This document shows positions 25,353 through 34,282 of a stretch of 64,000 nt of DNA, in pieces. The stretch is from SR-FBR-E99 sp963732365. Lineage in GTDB: Bacteria > Bacteroidota > Bacteroidia > Bacteroidales > VadinHA17. How positions within the stretch are numbered: position 1 is the first letter of the stretch; each line of letters begins with the position of its first letter. A program made the position numbers and the translations under genes. Location of the stretch: positions 62,001 through 126,000 of the forward strand of contig CAVSZC010000001.1 of the NCBI GenBank assembly GCA_963732365.1, written 5' to 3'. Under the pieces are notes generated by a model. That model ran no database searches and was not told where the DNA came from. It was given only the letters and a program-made list of their open reading frames with translations.

Positions 25353-26314
25353 ATGAGTCACTGACATACCCGTGGGGCACGACCCGCTGCTTTAATTCCT
25401 ACTCTGACTGGTTCTCTGCCTTCCACGGAAAGAGGGTTCAGAAGGTAAGCATCAACGCAGGGTTTACCTGCCCCAACCGCGATGGCACAAAAGGACGTGG
25501 CGGCTGCACATACTGTAATAATGAAGCCTTTACTCCGGCCTACTGCACCCCCGATAAAAGTGTGACAGAACAGATCGAACGAGGCATAGCATTCCACCGC
25601 AGGCGGTATAGGCGCGCCGACAGCTATATGGCATACTTTCAGGCCTACACCAATACCTATTCCGGCATCGAAAGACTGAGAGCCCTTTATGAAGAGGCAC
25701 TTGATCATCAAGGTGTTGCTGGCCTTGTTATCGGTACCCGGCCCGACTGCGTAAACAGTGAACTGCTCGATTATCTGGGGGAGATGTCACGTAAGTACTT
25801 CATCATTGTTGAATATGGCATCGAGACTATAATCGACAGGACACTGGTCAGGATCAACAGAGGACATGATTTCGCATCTGTTGTTAAAGCGGTAAATGAT
25901 ACAGCAGAAAGGGGCATTTACACTGGTGGGCATCTTATCTTCGGACTGCCCGGGGAGAGCCGCATTGAAATAATTGAAAGTGCAGACAGGATATCTGAGT
26001 TGCCAATCAATACTCTGAAGATAAGGCAATTGCAGCTTGTCAAGGGGACCCCAATGGCCGAAGAATACAGGAATCATCCGGAAGATTTCGATCTCTATTC
26101 GGCTGATGAATATCTTGAGCTGGTAATTGCATTCTGCGAGAGGCTCAGCCCGGCCATAATGATAGAGCGTATAAGCGGCGAGGCTCCGCCGCGCATGCTT
26201 GATGATCCCCGGAGCTGGCAGATGCGCAGCAATGAGCTGTTCAGGCTCTTCGAACAGCGTCTGGAGGCAGCTGCCACATGGCAGGGGAGACTCTTTAACA
26301 AGGAAAACATATGA
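25349..26314 (+). CDS. TIGR01212/YhcC-type radical SAM protein between addA and addB
   Basis: A radical S-adenosylmethionine protein of 321 residues. The 4Fe-4S cysteines are Cys41, Cys53 and Cys56 (C-x11-C-x2-C), inside the characteristic CPNRDGTKGRGGCTYCNN. The barrel contains GTRPDCV, EYGIET and HLIFGLPGES. The family is widespread but I know no settled function, although a tRNA-modification-like role has been suggested for relatives. It overlaps addA and addB by ATGA at both ends, so all three are translated as a unit. Confidence 0.92.
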   Translation: MNESLTYPWGTTRCFNSYSDWFSAFHGKRVQKVSINAGFTCPNRDGTKGRGGCTYCNNEAFTPAYCTPDKSVTEQIERGIAFHRRRYRRADSYMAYFQAYTNTYSGIERLRALYEEALDHQGVAGLVIGTRPDCVNSELLDYLGEMSRKYFIIVEYGIETIIDRTLVRINRGHDFASVVKAVNDTAERGIYTGGHLIFGLPGESRIEIIESADRISELPINTLKIRQLQLVKGTPMAEEYRNHPEDFDLYSADEYLELVIAFCERLSPAIMIERISGEAPPRMLDDPRSWQMRSNELFRLFEQRLEAAATWQGRLFNKENI

Positions 26315-29184
26315 TGGATTTTCTTGAGAAGGTGGCATACCGGCTTCGCGAAGACTTCGGCGATGAGATGGAGAGGCAGATAATTGTCCTTCCCAGCCGG
26401 AGGGCAGGTCTGTATCTCGCACGTCACCTGGCAAGACTGAGCTCAAAGCCACAGTGGTCTCCGGCAATGATGACAGTCAATGAGCTTTTCGGGTCATTTA
26501 CTGACCTCAGGCCGGCAGATACCGAGACACAGATATTTGAGCTTTACAGTGTCTATAAGACTCACTTTACCGGGGAGATGAGTTTTGACGATTTCTGGTC
26601 ATGGGGTGAGATCATCATCAACGATTTCAATGACATTGACTTCTATCTGGCCGATGCAGCCAAGCTCTACAGCAATATATCCGACCTGAAGGAGATTGAC
26701 TACAAGTTTGGCGGCCTCACAGAAGAACAGACAGAGATCATCAGAAGTTTCTGGAAATCATTCAGTCCCGGCTCAACAGAGAGTGTTGCCCGTTCAAAGT
26801 TTCAATCAGTATGGCAGAAGCTTGCACCTCTTTACTCCTCCTTCAGGGCAGCTATGCTCGGTCATGGTCATGCGGGAGAGGGGATGATATGCCGTGAGGT
26901 GGCCGAAAGAGCGATATCCGGCACTCTCCGGGTGCCTGAGGGGATGACATGGCATATCGCCGGACTGAATGCACTTAACAACTGTGAAATAGTGCTCTTC
27001 AGATATCTGATGAGCAAAGGACAGGCACGGTTTTACTGGGATGACGAGCATTTCTTCATGAATGATACCGATCACAAAGCCGGTTTCTTTGTCAGGGAGA
27101 ACATAAGGCTCTTCGGTAACACCCTTAAGCACAATGGGTCGGAGACAAAACCTCAACAGGATAACAGATGGACCATCATTGATACTCCGTCAGATACCGC
27201 ACAGGCCAGGATGCTGCCCGCAATCTTTGAAGAGGCAGGCATAGATGCCTCGGGTGATCTCACTGACACAGCCGTTGTCCTTGCCGACGAGAAGCTGTTG
27301 CTTCCGGTGCTTACCTCTCTTCCATCGTCAATCGGAGCTGTCAACGTGACGATGGGCCATCCCTTCCGGTTCACCTCTCTCTATTCCTTCCTTAAGCAGC
27401 TTATGTCTCTGATCAGGTCAGCCAGGGAGACAAAGGGCGAGACCTCGTTCAGGAGCGAGGAGGTGATAACATTGCTGAGACATCAGTATTTCAGGCTGCT
27501 GGCAGGAGATGAGGGAGAGAAAATGGTAAGTGCAATTATGTCAGGCAATATGATAAGGATCAATGCCGGACTTCTGAGCTCAGAGCTTTCCCTTGGAGGT
27601 ATCTTCACTGTCCCAGGTTCAGGTTCTGAGCTTCCCGGGCACCTGGTGATGGTCATGGAGATGCTCGAAAGTGCCACTCATGCCGTGCACGATGAAAGCG
27701 GCAGCATGAGCATCGACCGCGAATACCTGCGGATGGCGATGGCTGCAACAGGAAAGCTTGCCAACCTGATACATGCTTATTGTCTCGAACTGAAACCTGA
27801 AACATGCATCAGGTTTCTCGACAGGGTCTTCAGAAAACTGATAGTACCATTCTCAGGCGAGCCGTTAAAAGGGCTGCAGGTAATGGGCCTCCTGGAGACA
27901 CGGGCCCTGGAATTTCAGAATATCATATTCCTGTCACTGAATGAGGGCATTTTCCCGGGTCAGGCATGGGATAACACGTTTATCCCGTATAATATCAGGA
28001 GGGCATTCGGCCTGCCCACTGTCAATGAACATGAATCGGTTTATTCATACCATTTCTTCAGGCTTTTAAGGAAGCCTGCCCAGGGGTGGTTCCTCTACAA
28101 TTCCACTGCACAGGGACTCTCGTCAGGAGAGATGAGCAGATACCTGGTACAGATGCAGTACAGCCCTCTGTTCAAGACACGGTTCCGGTCACTGCACATC
28201 ACCGTCGGACGCAGCAGGATGATCCCGGAAAACATTGCCAGGGAGCAGTCTCACAGCAGGCGGCTTCTCGATCTGTATGATGCTAATAAAGTAGGGGGCA
28301 AGTATCTTTCGCCCAGCGCAATAAATACCTGGCTGAATTGCCGGATGCGATTCTATTTCAGGTATGTATGTGATATCCCTGAAGAGGAGAAGCTTGAAGA
28401 GGATATTGACCAGAGAAGATTCGGCAATATCCTTCATGAAACGCTCAACAGACTCTACCTGCCGCTGAAAGGGATAACAGACAGCAGGCAGATGATCAGA
28501 GAGCTGTCAGAAGAGCCCGGCAGGATAAGGGAGACAATTATTTCTGCGGCATCCTCTGAGATGAAGTGCAGCCGCGAAATGCTGCTGGCAGGCAGGGGGG
28601 TGATCATAATTGAGGTGCTGGAACGGTATGTCAATGACCTGCTGAGATATGACGCCTCCTCAGGTGACCTTACCATACTTCACCTTGAGGATATTCTCTC
28701 AGGGGTCTGTACTGTCAGCATCCCGTCGGGTGAGATACAGGTCAGGATCGGAGGCAGGGCTGACAGGGTTGATGTGACAGGGGGAGCAATAAGGGTCGTT
28801 GACTACAAGACCGGTACCCCGAAGAGAGATAATGTTTCGGCTGATGACCTTTTCAACGAGGATAAGGAGAAGCGCAATGATGCCCTTATGCAGGCAATGC
28901 TCTACTGCCACCTGGCAGCTGAAAGTTACCCGGGAAGAGCAGTGATACCTGCAATATACTGGGTTCAGCAGATATCGTCAGAAGACTTCACACCATATGT
29001 CTCCGTGACCGGCCTTGACGGTCCGGGAGCCGACCGCGAATCATGGAACAGTGTAATGACGAGGTACAGGGATGACCTTGTTACTGCACTTGGCACAATC
29101 TTCTCCGGGGATGAGGATTTCAAAATGACCCGGTTCACCCAGAGATGCACATGGTGCCCTTACAGGATGCTGTGCGGCAGGTAA
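26311..29184 (+). CDS. addB: AddB-type subunit with iron-sulfur PD-(D/E)XK nuclease domain
   Basis: Partner of AddA. The N-terminal helicase-like half (QIIVLPSRRAGLYLARHL) lacks an obvious Walker A motif, as seen in many Bacteroidota AddB proteins. The C-terminal nuclease has FGNILHETLNRLY, GGRADRVDV and IRVVDYKTGT. Four cysteines expected to hold a 4Fe-4S cluster are visible: Cys677 in WLNCRMRFYF, and Cys946, Cys949 and Cys955 at the extreme C-terminus (CTWCPYRMLC), the AddB/Cas4 arrangement. Two ATG codons are available (26311 and 26314); the first overlaps the previous stop. Confidence 0.91.
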   Translation: MMDFLEKVAYRLREDFGDEMERQIIVLPSRRAGLYLARHLARLSSKPQWSPAMMTVNELFGSFTDLRPADTETQIFELYSVYKTHFTGEMSFDDFWSWGEIIINDFNDIDFYLADAAKLYSNISDLKEIDYKFGGLTEEQTEIIRSFWKSFSPGSTESVARSKFQSVWQKLAPLYSSFRAAMLGHGHAGEGMICREVAERAISGTLRVPEGMTWHIAGLNALNNCEIVLFRYLMSKGQARFYWDDEHFFMNDTDHKAGFFVRENIRLFGNTLKHNGSETKPQQDNRWTIIDTPSDTAQARMLPAIFEEAGIDASGDLTDTAVVLADEKLLLPVLTSLPSSIGAVNVTMGHPFRFTSLYSFLKQLMSLIRSARETKGETSFRSEEVITLLRHQYFRLLAGDEGEKMVSAIMSGNMIRINAGLLSSELSLGGIFTVPGSGSELPGHLVMVMEMLESATHAVHDESGSMSIDREYLRMAMAATGKLANLIHAYCLELKPETCIRFLDRVFRKLIVPFSGEPLKGLQVMGLLETRALEFQNIIFLSLNEGIFPGQAWDNTFIPYNIRRAFGLPTVNEHESVYSYHFFRLLRKPAQGWFLYNSTAQGLSSGEMSRYLVQMQYSPLFKTRFRSLHITVGRSRMIPENIAREQSHSRRLLDLYDANKVGGKYLSPSAINTWLNCRMRFYFRYVCDIPEEEKLEEDIDQRRFGNILHETLNRLYLPLKGITDSRQMIRELSEEPGRIRETIISAASSEMKCSREMLLAGRGVIIIEVLERYVNDLLRYDASSGDLTILHLEDILSGVCTVSIPSGEIQVRIGGRADRVDVTGGAIRVVDYKTGTPKRDNVSADDLFNEDKEKRNDALMQAMLYCHLAAESYPGRAVIPAIYWVQQISSEDFTPYVSVTGLDGPGADRESWNSVMTRYRDDLVTALGTIFSGDEDFKMTRFTQRCTWCPYRMLCGR

Positions 29185-29209
29185 AGGGTAAAAAACTGAA
29201 GATTACCGT

Positions 29210-29698
29210 TCACTTCTCCATCTGGCGCTGCAGGGCAGCCATGCGGATAGCGGTAACGGCGGCTTCGTCACCTTTGTTGCCATGCTTTCCGCCGGCCCTT
29301 TCCAGTGCCTGTTGCCTGGTCAGCGTGGTGAGCACACCAAAAACGAAAGGTATGTTGTAGTCGAGGTTGAGCTGGGTTATACCCTGGGTCACACCCTGGC
29401 AGATATATGTGAAATGCGGTGTCTCACCCTGGATGACACACCCCAGGCATATTACGCCGTCAAGGTCATCATATTCGGCAAACCACTGGGCTGCGAGGGT
29501 GATCTCAAAGGTACCGGGGACATGCCTGACAACGATGTCGTTATCGTCAACGCCGTGTCTTCTGAGCGTATCTGCTGCCCCCTTAAGCAGTGAATGAGTG
29601 ATCTCCTGGTTCCAGTCGGCCACCACAATGCCAAACCTCATCCCCGCTGCGTCAGGGACCTGTGTTGCATCATATGAGGATAGGTCTCTTGTTGCCAC
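29210..29698 (-). CDS. ribH: 6,7-dimethyl-8-ribityllumazine synthase
   Basis: Penultimate enzyme of riboflavin synthesis, forming a capsid-like or pentameric assembly. Family signatures: VVADWNQEITHSLL, VPGTFEITLAAQW, CLGCVIQGETPHF, QGITQLNL and IPFVFGVLTT, then ERAGGKHGNKGDEAA near the C-terminus. The 162-residue length is normal. It follows the TPR protein by three bases on the same strand and faces addB tail-to-tail with 25 bases between stops and no obvious terminator. No FMN riboswitch is visible upstream. Confidence 0.96.
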   Translation of the reverse strand: MATRDLSSYDATQVPDAAGMRFGIVVADWNQEITHSLLKGAADTLRRHGVDDNDIVVRHVPGTFEITLAAQWFAEYDDLDGVICLGCVIQGETPHFTYICQGVTQGITQLNLDYNIPFVFGVLTTLTRQQALERAGGKHGNKGDEAAVTAIRMAALQRQMEK

Positions 29699-29701
29699 TG
29701 C

Positions 29702-30382
29702 CTAGTTGGTGTGCAGCTTTACACGGGCAATGTTCTTGTCAATGCTCCGTCCCTCGTTGCTCTCAGGATACTTATCCTGGATCTTTTCATAGAGTTTGAG
29801 AGCATCTTCATATTTTCCTTCGCTCTCGTAGATAATACCAGCCTTCATCAGGTAAATGGGAGAATGGAAGGAGTTGTCAGCCATCTCTGCAGCTTCAAGA
29901 TAGAGCCTGATGCCATCAGCGTTGTTACCGAGCTCGACACTTGCATCGCCCAGAAGCCCTTTGGCCTGAGGGGCGAGGATTTCATCAGTGATGGTATATT
30001 TCTTCAGATAACCAGCAGCCTCCTCAAACTCTCCGAGATGCATAAGGGACGCACCGGCATAGAAGTTGGCCAGTTTGCCTTCTTTTGTACGTTTGTACTG
30101 ATCTGCCAGATCAATGAATCCCAGGTTGTTGCCGTCACCGTAAAGTGCCAGCCTGAGCGAATCCTGTGCGAAATATTGCTCTGCCATGAACATCTGGCTC
30201 TGAGCTTCCTTGCTCTGTTTTGTGGTATACATTCTCAGAAGCCAGAAGATACCTACAACGGCAACGACTGCAATAAGGCCGTATAGCAGAGGTTTATAGT
30301 TTTCTTCAAGGAACTGTTCGGTTTTTGTCAGTGTCTGTTCAACGTTTTCGATACCTGTTGAGGTCTCTTTTTTCTTGCTCAT
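29702..30382 (-). CDS. TPR-containing membrane-anchored protein (YfgM-like)
   Basis: A 226-residue protein with a charged cytoplasmic N-terminus, one transmembrane helix (about residues 34-51, LYGLIAVVAVVGIFWLL) and a C-terminal region of tetratricopeptide-like helical repeats. YfgM-like proteins in Proteobacteria sit at the Sec translocon with PpiD; whether this one does is unknown. It shares a transcript with ribH, and its promoter is divergent from recF. Confidence 0.85.
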   Translation of the reverse strand: MSKKKETSTGIENVEQTLTKTEQFLEENYKPLLYGLIAVVAVVGIFWLLRMYTTKQSKEAQSQMFMAEQYFAQDSLRLALYGDGNNLGFIDLADQYKRTKEGKLANFYAGASLMHLGEFEEAAGYLKKYTITDEILAPQAKGLLGDASVELGNNADGIRLYLEAAEMADNSFHSPIYLMKAGIIYESEGKYEDALKLYEKIQDKYPESNEGRSIDKNIARVKLHTN

Positions 30383-30420
30383 ATCTGTGTTATGCTGTTA
30401 CAGGTCAAAAAATAACTTCG

Positions 30421-30428
30421 CAAAAGTA
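30421..30428 (-). promoter_or_regulatory. Promoter of the TPR-ribH pair, -7 box TACTTTTG
   Basis: TACTTTTG on the minus strand, 38 bases before the ATG. Confidence 0.55.
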
Positions 30429-30530
30429 GCATTTCTGGCATTATTAAAAAACTTATAGGTAAAAAAAAGCAAACCTCGTGGCAGCGGTGCCATGAGTGTT
30501 ATGCCGGGTTGTTGCAGCCGTTTCTTTTCT

Positions 30531-30538
30531 TAACTTTG
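30531..30538 (+). promoter_or_regulatory. recF-dciA promoter, -7 box TAACTTTG with TTG at -33
   Basis: TAACTTTG ends 25 bases before the recF ATG. A TTG at 30509-30511 is 19 bases upstream, matching the Bacteroidota promoter layout. Confidence 0.68.
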
Positions 30539-30563
30539 AGGCTTCCACGGACGAAAAGAGAAT

Positions 30564-31676
30564 ATGTACCTGGCGAGGATAGAGCTTACAAACTTCAAGA
30601 ATTACGAGTCAGTCACACTCGATTTCTCTCCCGGCTTCAACTGTTTCGTGGGCAATAACGGTGTTGGAAAGACAAACATCCTTGATGCGGTACATTACCT
30701 CTCACTTACGAAGAGTTTCTTCAATAACTCTGACACGCTGAGCATCAGGCACGGTGAGGACTATTTTATACTTAAAGGCATTTTCGAGAAGGAGGGAGGT
30801 CAGGATGAGCTCTTCTGTGCCTTCCAGAAGCAGAAGCAGAAGGTTTTCAGACTCAATGGCAAGGAGTATCCCCGGATGTCTGACCATGTGGGGCGTTATC
30901 CGGTGGTTATGCTCTCTCCGGCAGACAGTATACTCATCAGCGGTGGCAGCGAAGAGAGGCGCCGTTTTCTGAATATGATGATAAGTCAGTATGACCCGGT
31001 CTATCTTGATGCCCATATGAGATATAACAAGGCACTTATGCAGCGTAACAGCGTCATCAGGGAGGGAGGTCCCGATGCGGACAGCATGCTTGAGATCTAT
31101 GACGGGCAGATGGCACCCTCGGCCGCGGTCATCCACCAGGCGCGGCAGTCGCTGGTTGAAAACCTCTTACCACTCTTTTCATCATATTATGCAAAGATAT
31201 CAGGCAGTGCAGAAAAGGTAAGCATCAGGTACCGGTCGCATCTCAGCGGCGGAGACTACCTTGACCAGCTGGCATCATCACGGGGAAGGGACTTTGCGAT
31301 GCAGCACACTACAACGGGAATACACCGTGATGACCTTATCTTCGAGATTGACGGACACCCGGCCAGGACCACTGCGAGCCAGGGACAGCAGAAGTCTTTC
31401 GTTGTGGGACTCAAACTTGCCAAGTTCGGACTGATTACCCGGATGAACGGCTTCGCGCCGGCGCTCCTTCTTGATGATATCTTTGACAAATTCGACCGGA
31501 ACCGGGTGGAAGAGATAATAAGACTGGTGGGCTCAGGAGAATTTGGCCAGGTTTTTATTACCGATACCCAGCAGGACCGCATCCACCGCATACTTGACAA
31601 CACCGGAGTCGATTTCCGCCTTTATCGCCTGGGATACAAGGGTATTGAGGAGGAGATATCAAACGGAAGAAAATAG
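30564..31676 (+). CDS. recF: DNA replication and repair protein RecF
   Basis: SMC-like ATPase that loads RecA at single-strand gaps through RecFOR. Walker A GNNGVGKTNILDA lies near residue 30, an ABC signature-like TASQGQQKSFVVGLKLA near 268, and Walker B APALLLDDIFDKFD near 300. The 370 residues are full length. It is far from dnaA here (about 14 kb), unlike the dnaA-dnaN-recF order of many bacteria. dciA follows five bases after the stop. Confidence 0.96.
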   Translation: MYLARIELTNFKNYESVTLDFSPGFNCFVGNNGVGKTNILDAVHYLSLTKSFFNNSDTLSIRHGEDYFILKGIFEKEGGQDELFCAFQKQKQKVFRLNGKEYPRMSDHVGRYPVVMLSPADSILISGGSEERRRFLNMMISQYDPVYLDAHMRYNKALMQRNSVIREGGPDADSMLEIYDGQMAPSAAVIHQARQSLVENLLPLFSSYYAKISGSAEKVSIRYRSHLSGGDYLDQLASSRGRDFAMQHTTTGIHRDDLIFEIDGHPARTTASQGQQKSFVVGLKLAKFGLITRMNGFAPALLLDDIFDKFDRNRVEEIIRLVGSGEFGQVFITDTQQDRIHRILDNTGVDFRLYRLGYKGIEEEISNGRK

Positions 31677-31680
31677 CGAC

Positions 31681-31971
31681 ATGCGCAGGAACAGGACGAT
31701 AACTCTGAAGGAGGCTCTCGAGGAGCTGATTAAAGAGTACAGACTTGCACCCAAACTGAAGGAGGCCTCTGTAATAAACATATGGGAGAGTGTCACCGGC
31801 AAAGCAATTTCCGTTCGTACAAAGAAGATATATATCACCGACGGGGTGTTGCACATCTACCTCTCGTCTGCCGTGGTAAAGAACGAGCTGATGATGCTCC
31901 GCGAGTCATTGCGGCAGCAGATTAACACAAAAGCCGGAGAGGAAGTTGTGACGCAGATTGTCATCCACTGA
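31681..31971 (+). CDS. DciA-family (DUF721) helicase-loader-like protein
   Basis: A 96-residue protein. The ATG at 31681 is chosen because the upstream 46 codons of the frame lie within recF and do not resemble the family. The pattern VINIWESVTGKAISVRTKKIYITDGVLHIYLSSAVVKNELMML is typical of DUF721: a KH-like fold binding nucleic acid. DciA loads the replicative helicase DnaB in bacteria that lack DnaC/DnaI. Pairing with recF is common in Bacteroidota. Its TGA stop abuts the stop of the convergent gene in the palindrome TGATCA. Confidence 0.87.
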   Translation: MRRNRTITLKEALEELIKEYRLAPKLKEASVINIWESVTGKAISVRTKKIYITDGVLHIYLSSAVVKNELMMLRESLRQQINTKAGEEVVTQIVIH

Positions 31972-33783
31972 TCACACAACCCTGTATCCGCCTGACCTGA
32001 CAATTACCTGCCGCTGGTGTCCCTTGGATGTCACAAAATGATAGCTTATCCCATCACTGCTCACAACAGCATCAGTATCCTGAAGACCTATAATTATTTC
32101 CGCATCGGGATTATTATGCAGAAGTGCGTTGGCCATCAGAAATGCCTTCTCTGCTCCGTCACCACGGCTGAAGTTCCATACCTCATCGGGCAGTGCGAGC
32201 CTTCCTTCGTCATAAATTGATGTGTTCTTCAGCTTGCTTATCACCTCATAGATTCCGGCGGCTGTTTTTCCGGACAGCGATTCGTGGCATACAGGATTTC
32301 TCTCCATGGCTGCCTTAACGAAGGGTCTCCAGTCAGCATTCTCCATGTCACGGAAGGCGTAGAGAGAAAGAAGGGCTGTCTCTGACCTGTCAGAAAGCTC
32401 CCTTACTTTTTTGATGATCTCCTCACGGCTGTCGGTTACACGGATATCAGGATAGAGGTCCCTGACAAAATGCTTTTCAGAAGAGGGGAGCCTCGGGTTG
32501 GTGATAACAAATTCCCTGATGTCAATGAACATCTTGTCCACACAGTCGGTGTTCTCTGTCGGGAACCTGGCAACAAACTCTTTCTCAAGCCATTTAAGGT
32601 CTGACTCAGAGTATTGTTTTAAAAAATTCTCCACTTCATTCAAGAGAATTTTACCCGGTATCTGATCCGGGAAAAGCTCCTCGCTGTCAAGTTCTGCAAG
32701 CAGTTTTTCCCTTGTATCCAGATTCACATTGAATTTTGAGGAATGCTCATATTCAAACAGTTTCTCAAGCGGAAGGAAATAATCGTGCCCTGACCTAGTA
32801 TAGCTGTACTGGAAGAGACATTTATAAACCGATTTGAACCTGAGGAAGTTGATGAAAACCGTCGGGGTGAGGGGAGTGCGTACGAATGAATGGAGCTTCT
32901 TCCTGAAGTCATTATAGCTTTCAGGGTTGATAGTGGCATGGTTATATATCGTATGGATATACCCGGTGATATGGGATACGATCGTGACCTGCTCATTCTC
33001 GAGGGCTCTGCGTGCCTTTTCAGAAAGAGAGGTGCCGTTAAACCACATATTCTTTGTCATGATGCGGCGATTGTTCGTAATCAGCCCTTCCTTCTCGTCA
33101 ATATAGTTTTGCGAATGCAGCGGGGTGGCCATCATGTATATCTTCTCAAGCGGTATTTCGCCCACAATGAACATTGCTGCCGCATACAGTGCTGCCAGAC
33201 TCACGCACTCACCGGCGCCGGTGCTGAAATGCTCCTTGTGCCTGAAGGCGGTCATCGCCTCAATGGTCTCAGTCTTCCAGTAAGGGATGACGGCAGTGTC
33301 ATATTTATCAAGCCCGAAATGCCTTCGTATGTCAATATCGAAGTAGTACTTGTCTCCCTCATAACCGAAAAGGGCATTGGAGTGTTTCAGCACATTAATG
33401 TCAAAGAAATCACTGAATCTTGCAGTCTCCTTTTCTTTATCAGTGAGGCCCCATGTCTCAAGATCCAGGTTAAATACATAATTATCAATTATATATTGTT
33501 TAATCCTGTTTGACTTGCTGACGAAGTTCCTTTTCCCGATATCCCTGAACCAGGGGTCATCACGCCATTTCCATATCAGCGGAGACATGATATCGGCGAT
33601 GACAAGAGGATAGAAAAGCTCAGGGAAGATAAAGATCTCCATATCGGAGAGGGTATATGCAGAAGAATACTTCTCCAGTGTTTTCCTGTCAGAGAAATCA
33701 GGAGGTAATGCAGGGCTCATAAATTTGTTTTCAGGAAAACAACGGTTTTCAGGTTTTGTTCCGGGAGCAGTTATTAATTTCAA
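31972..33783 (-). CDS. Unrecognised protein with two transglutaminase-like modules
   Basis: A 603-residue soluble protein with no signal peptide; I cannot name its family. Around residues 188-260, GAGECVSLAALYAAAMF (Cys193) followed by ATPLHSQNYI (His223) and GLITNNRRI looks like a transglutaminase/cysteine-protease-like Cys-His pair. Near 540-600 a second similar pattern, RGDGAEKAFLMANALL then YHFVTSKG, has Gly543 where the cysteine would be, so it looks like an inactive copy. The start is TTG at 33783, overlapping the ndk stop as TTGA; the next ATG in frame is at 33720. It is co-transcribed with ndk, which says little about its role. Confidence 0.75.
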   Translation of the reverse strand: MKLITAPGTKPENRCFPENKFMSPALPPDFSDRKTLEKYSSAYTLSDMEIFIFPELFYPLVIADIMSPLIWKWRDDPWFRDIGKRNFVSKSNRIKQYIIDNYVFNLDLETWGLTDKEKETARFSDFFDINVLKHSNALFGYEGDKYYFDIDIRRHFGLDKYDTAVIPYWKTETIEAMTAFRHKEHFSTGAGECVSLAALYAAAMFIVGEIPLEKIYMMATPLHSQNYIDEKEGLITNNRRIMTKNMWFNGTSLSEKARRALENEQVTIVSHITGYIHTIYNHATINPESYNDFRKKLHSFVRTPLTPTVFINFLRFKSVYKCLFQYSYTRSGHDYFLPLEKLFEYEHSSKFNVNLDTREKLLAELDSEELFPDQIPGKILLNEVENFLKQYSESDLKWLEKEFVARFPTENTDCVDKMFIDIREFVITNPRLPSSEKHFVRDLYPDIRVTDSREEIIKKVRELSDRSETALLSLYAFRDMENADWRPFVKAAMERNPVCHESLSGKTAAGIYEVISKLKNTSIYDEGRLALPDEVWNFSRGDGAEKAFLMANALLHNNPDAEIIIGLQDTDAVVSSDGISYHFVTSKGHQRQVIVRSGGYRVV

Positions 33784-34199
33784 TAGACCTCGAAGGATGA
33801 GAAAAAGAAATTTGCCTCCTTGTGGGCATTCTCAACGGAGTCTGATCCATGAACAGCATTCATCTGTGTGTTCACACCGAATTCCGCCCTGATTGTTCCC
33901 TTAGTGGCCTTTGAGGGGTCTGTAGGCCCCATCAGTTTCCTGTACTGCTCAACAGCGTTTTCATGTTTCAGCACCATCACAACAACGGGGCCTGATGTCA
34001 TGAACTCGATCAGACCCGGGTAAAAGCTGCGTTCGCGGTGCACGGCATAGAACTCTTCGGCCTGGTACCTGGTCAGCCTGACCATTTTCAATGCAGCTAT
34101 CTCAAAGCCGGCTTCATTGATCATTGATAAGACAGGTCCGATCTTGCCCGTTCTGACGGCATTGGGCTTAATTATCGAAAAAGTGTAATCTTCAAACAT
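33780..34199 (-). CDS. ndk: Nucleoside diphosphate kinase
   Basis: Transfers the gamma phosphate between nucleotides through a phosphohistidine. The N-terminus YTFSIIKPNAV, the GPVVVMVL strand, and the active-site NAVHGSDS histidine near residue 118 are present. The 139 residues are short-type but complete. Its TGA stop overlaps the TTG start of the following unknown gene, so the two are translated together. Confidence 0.96.
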   Translation of the reverse strand: MFEDYTFSIIKPNAVRTGKIGPVLSMINEAGFEIAALKMVRLTRYQAEEFYAVHRERSFYPGLIEFMTSGPVVVMVLKHENAVEQYRKLMGPTDPSKATKGTIRAEFGVNTQMNAVHGSDSVENAHKEANFFFSSFEVY

Positions 34200-34253
34200 C
34201 GCTCTGATAAATCGGGTTAAAAGGGTTGATTTTTATTAACTTATTATTTTTTT

Positions 34254-34261
34254 TAACTTTG
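34254..34261 (+). promoter_or_regulatory. Promoter of the DHH-FKBP operon, -7 box TAACTTTG
   Basis: TAACTTTG ends 21 bases before the GTG start at 34283. A TTG lies 25 bases further upstream, slightly far for -33. Confidence 0.58.
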
Positions 34262-34282
34262 ACGCCTTTATAACTGAAAATT

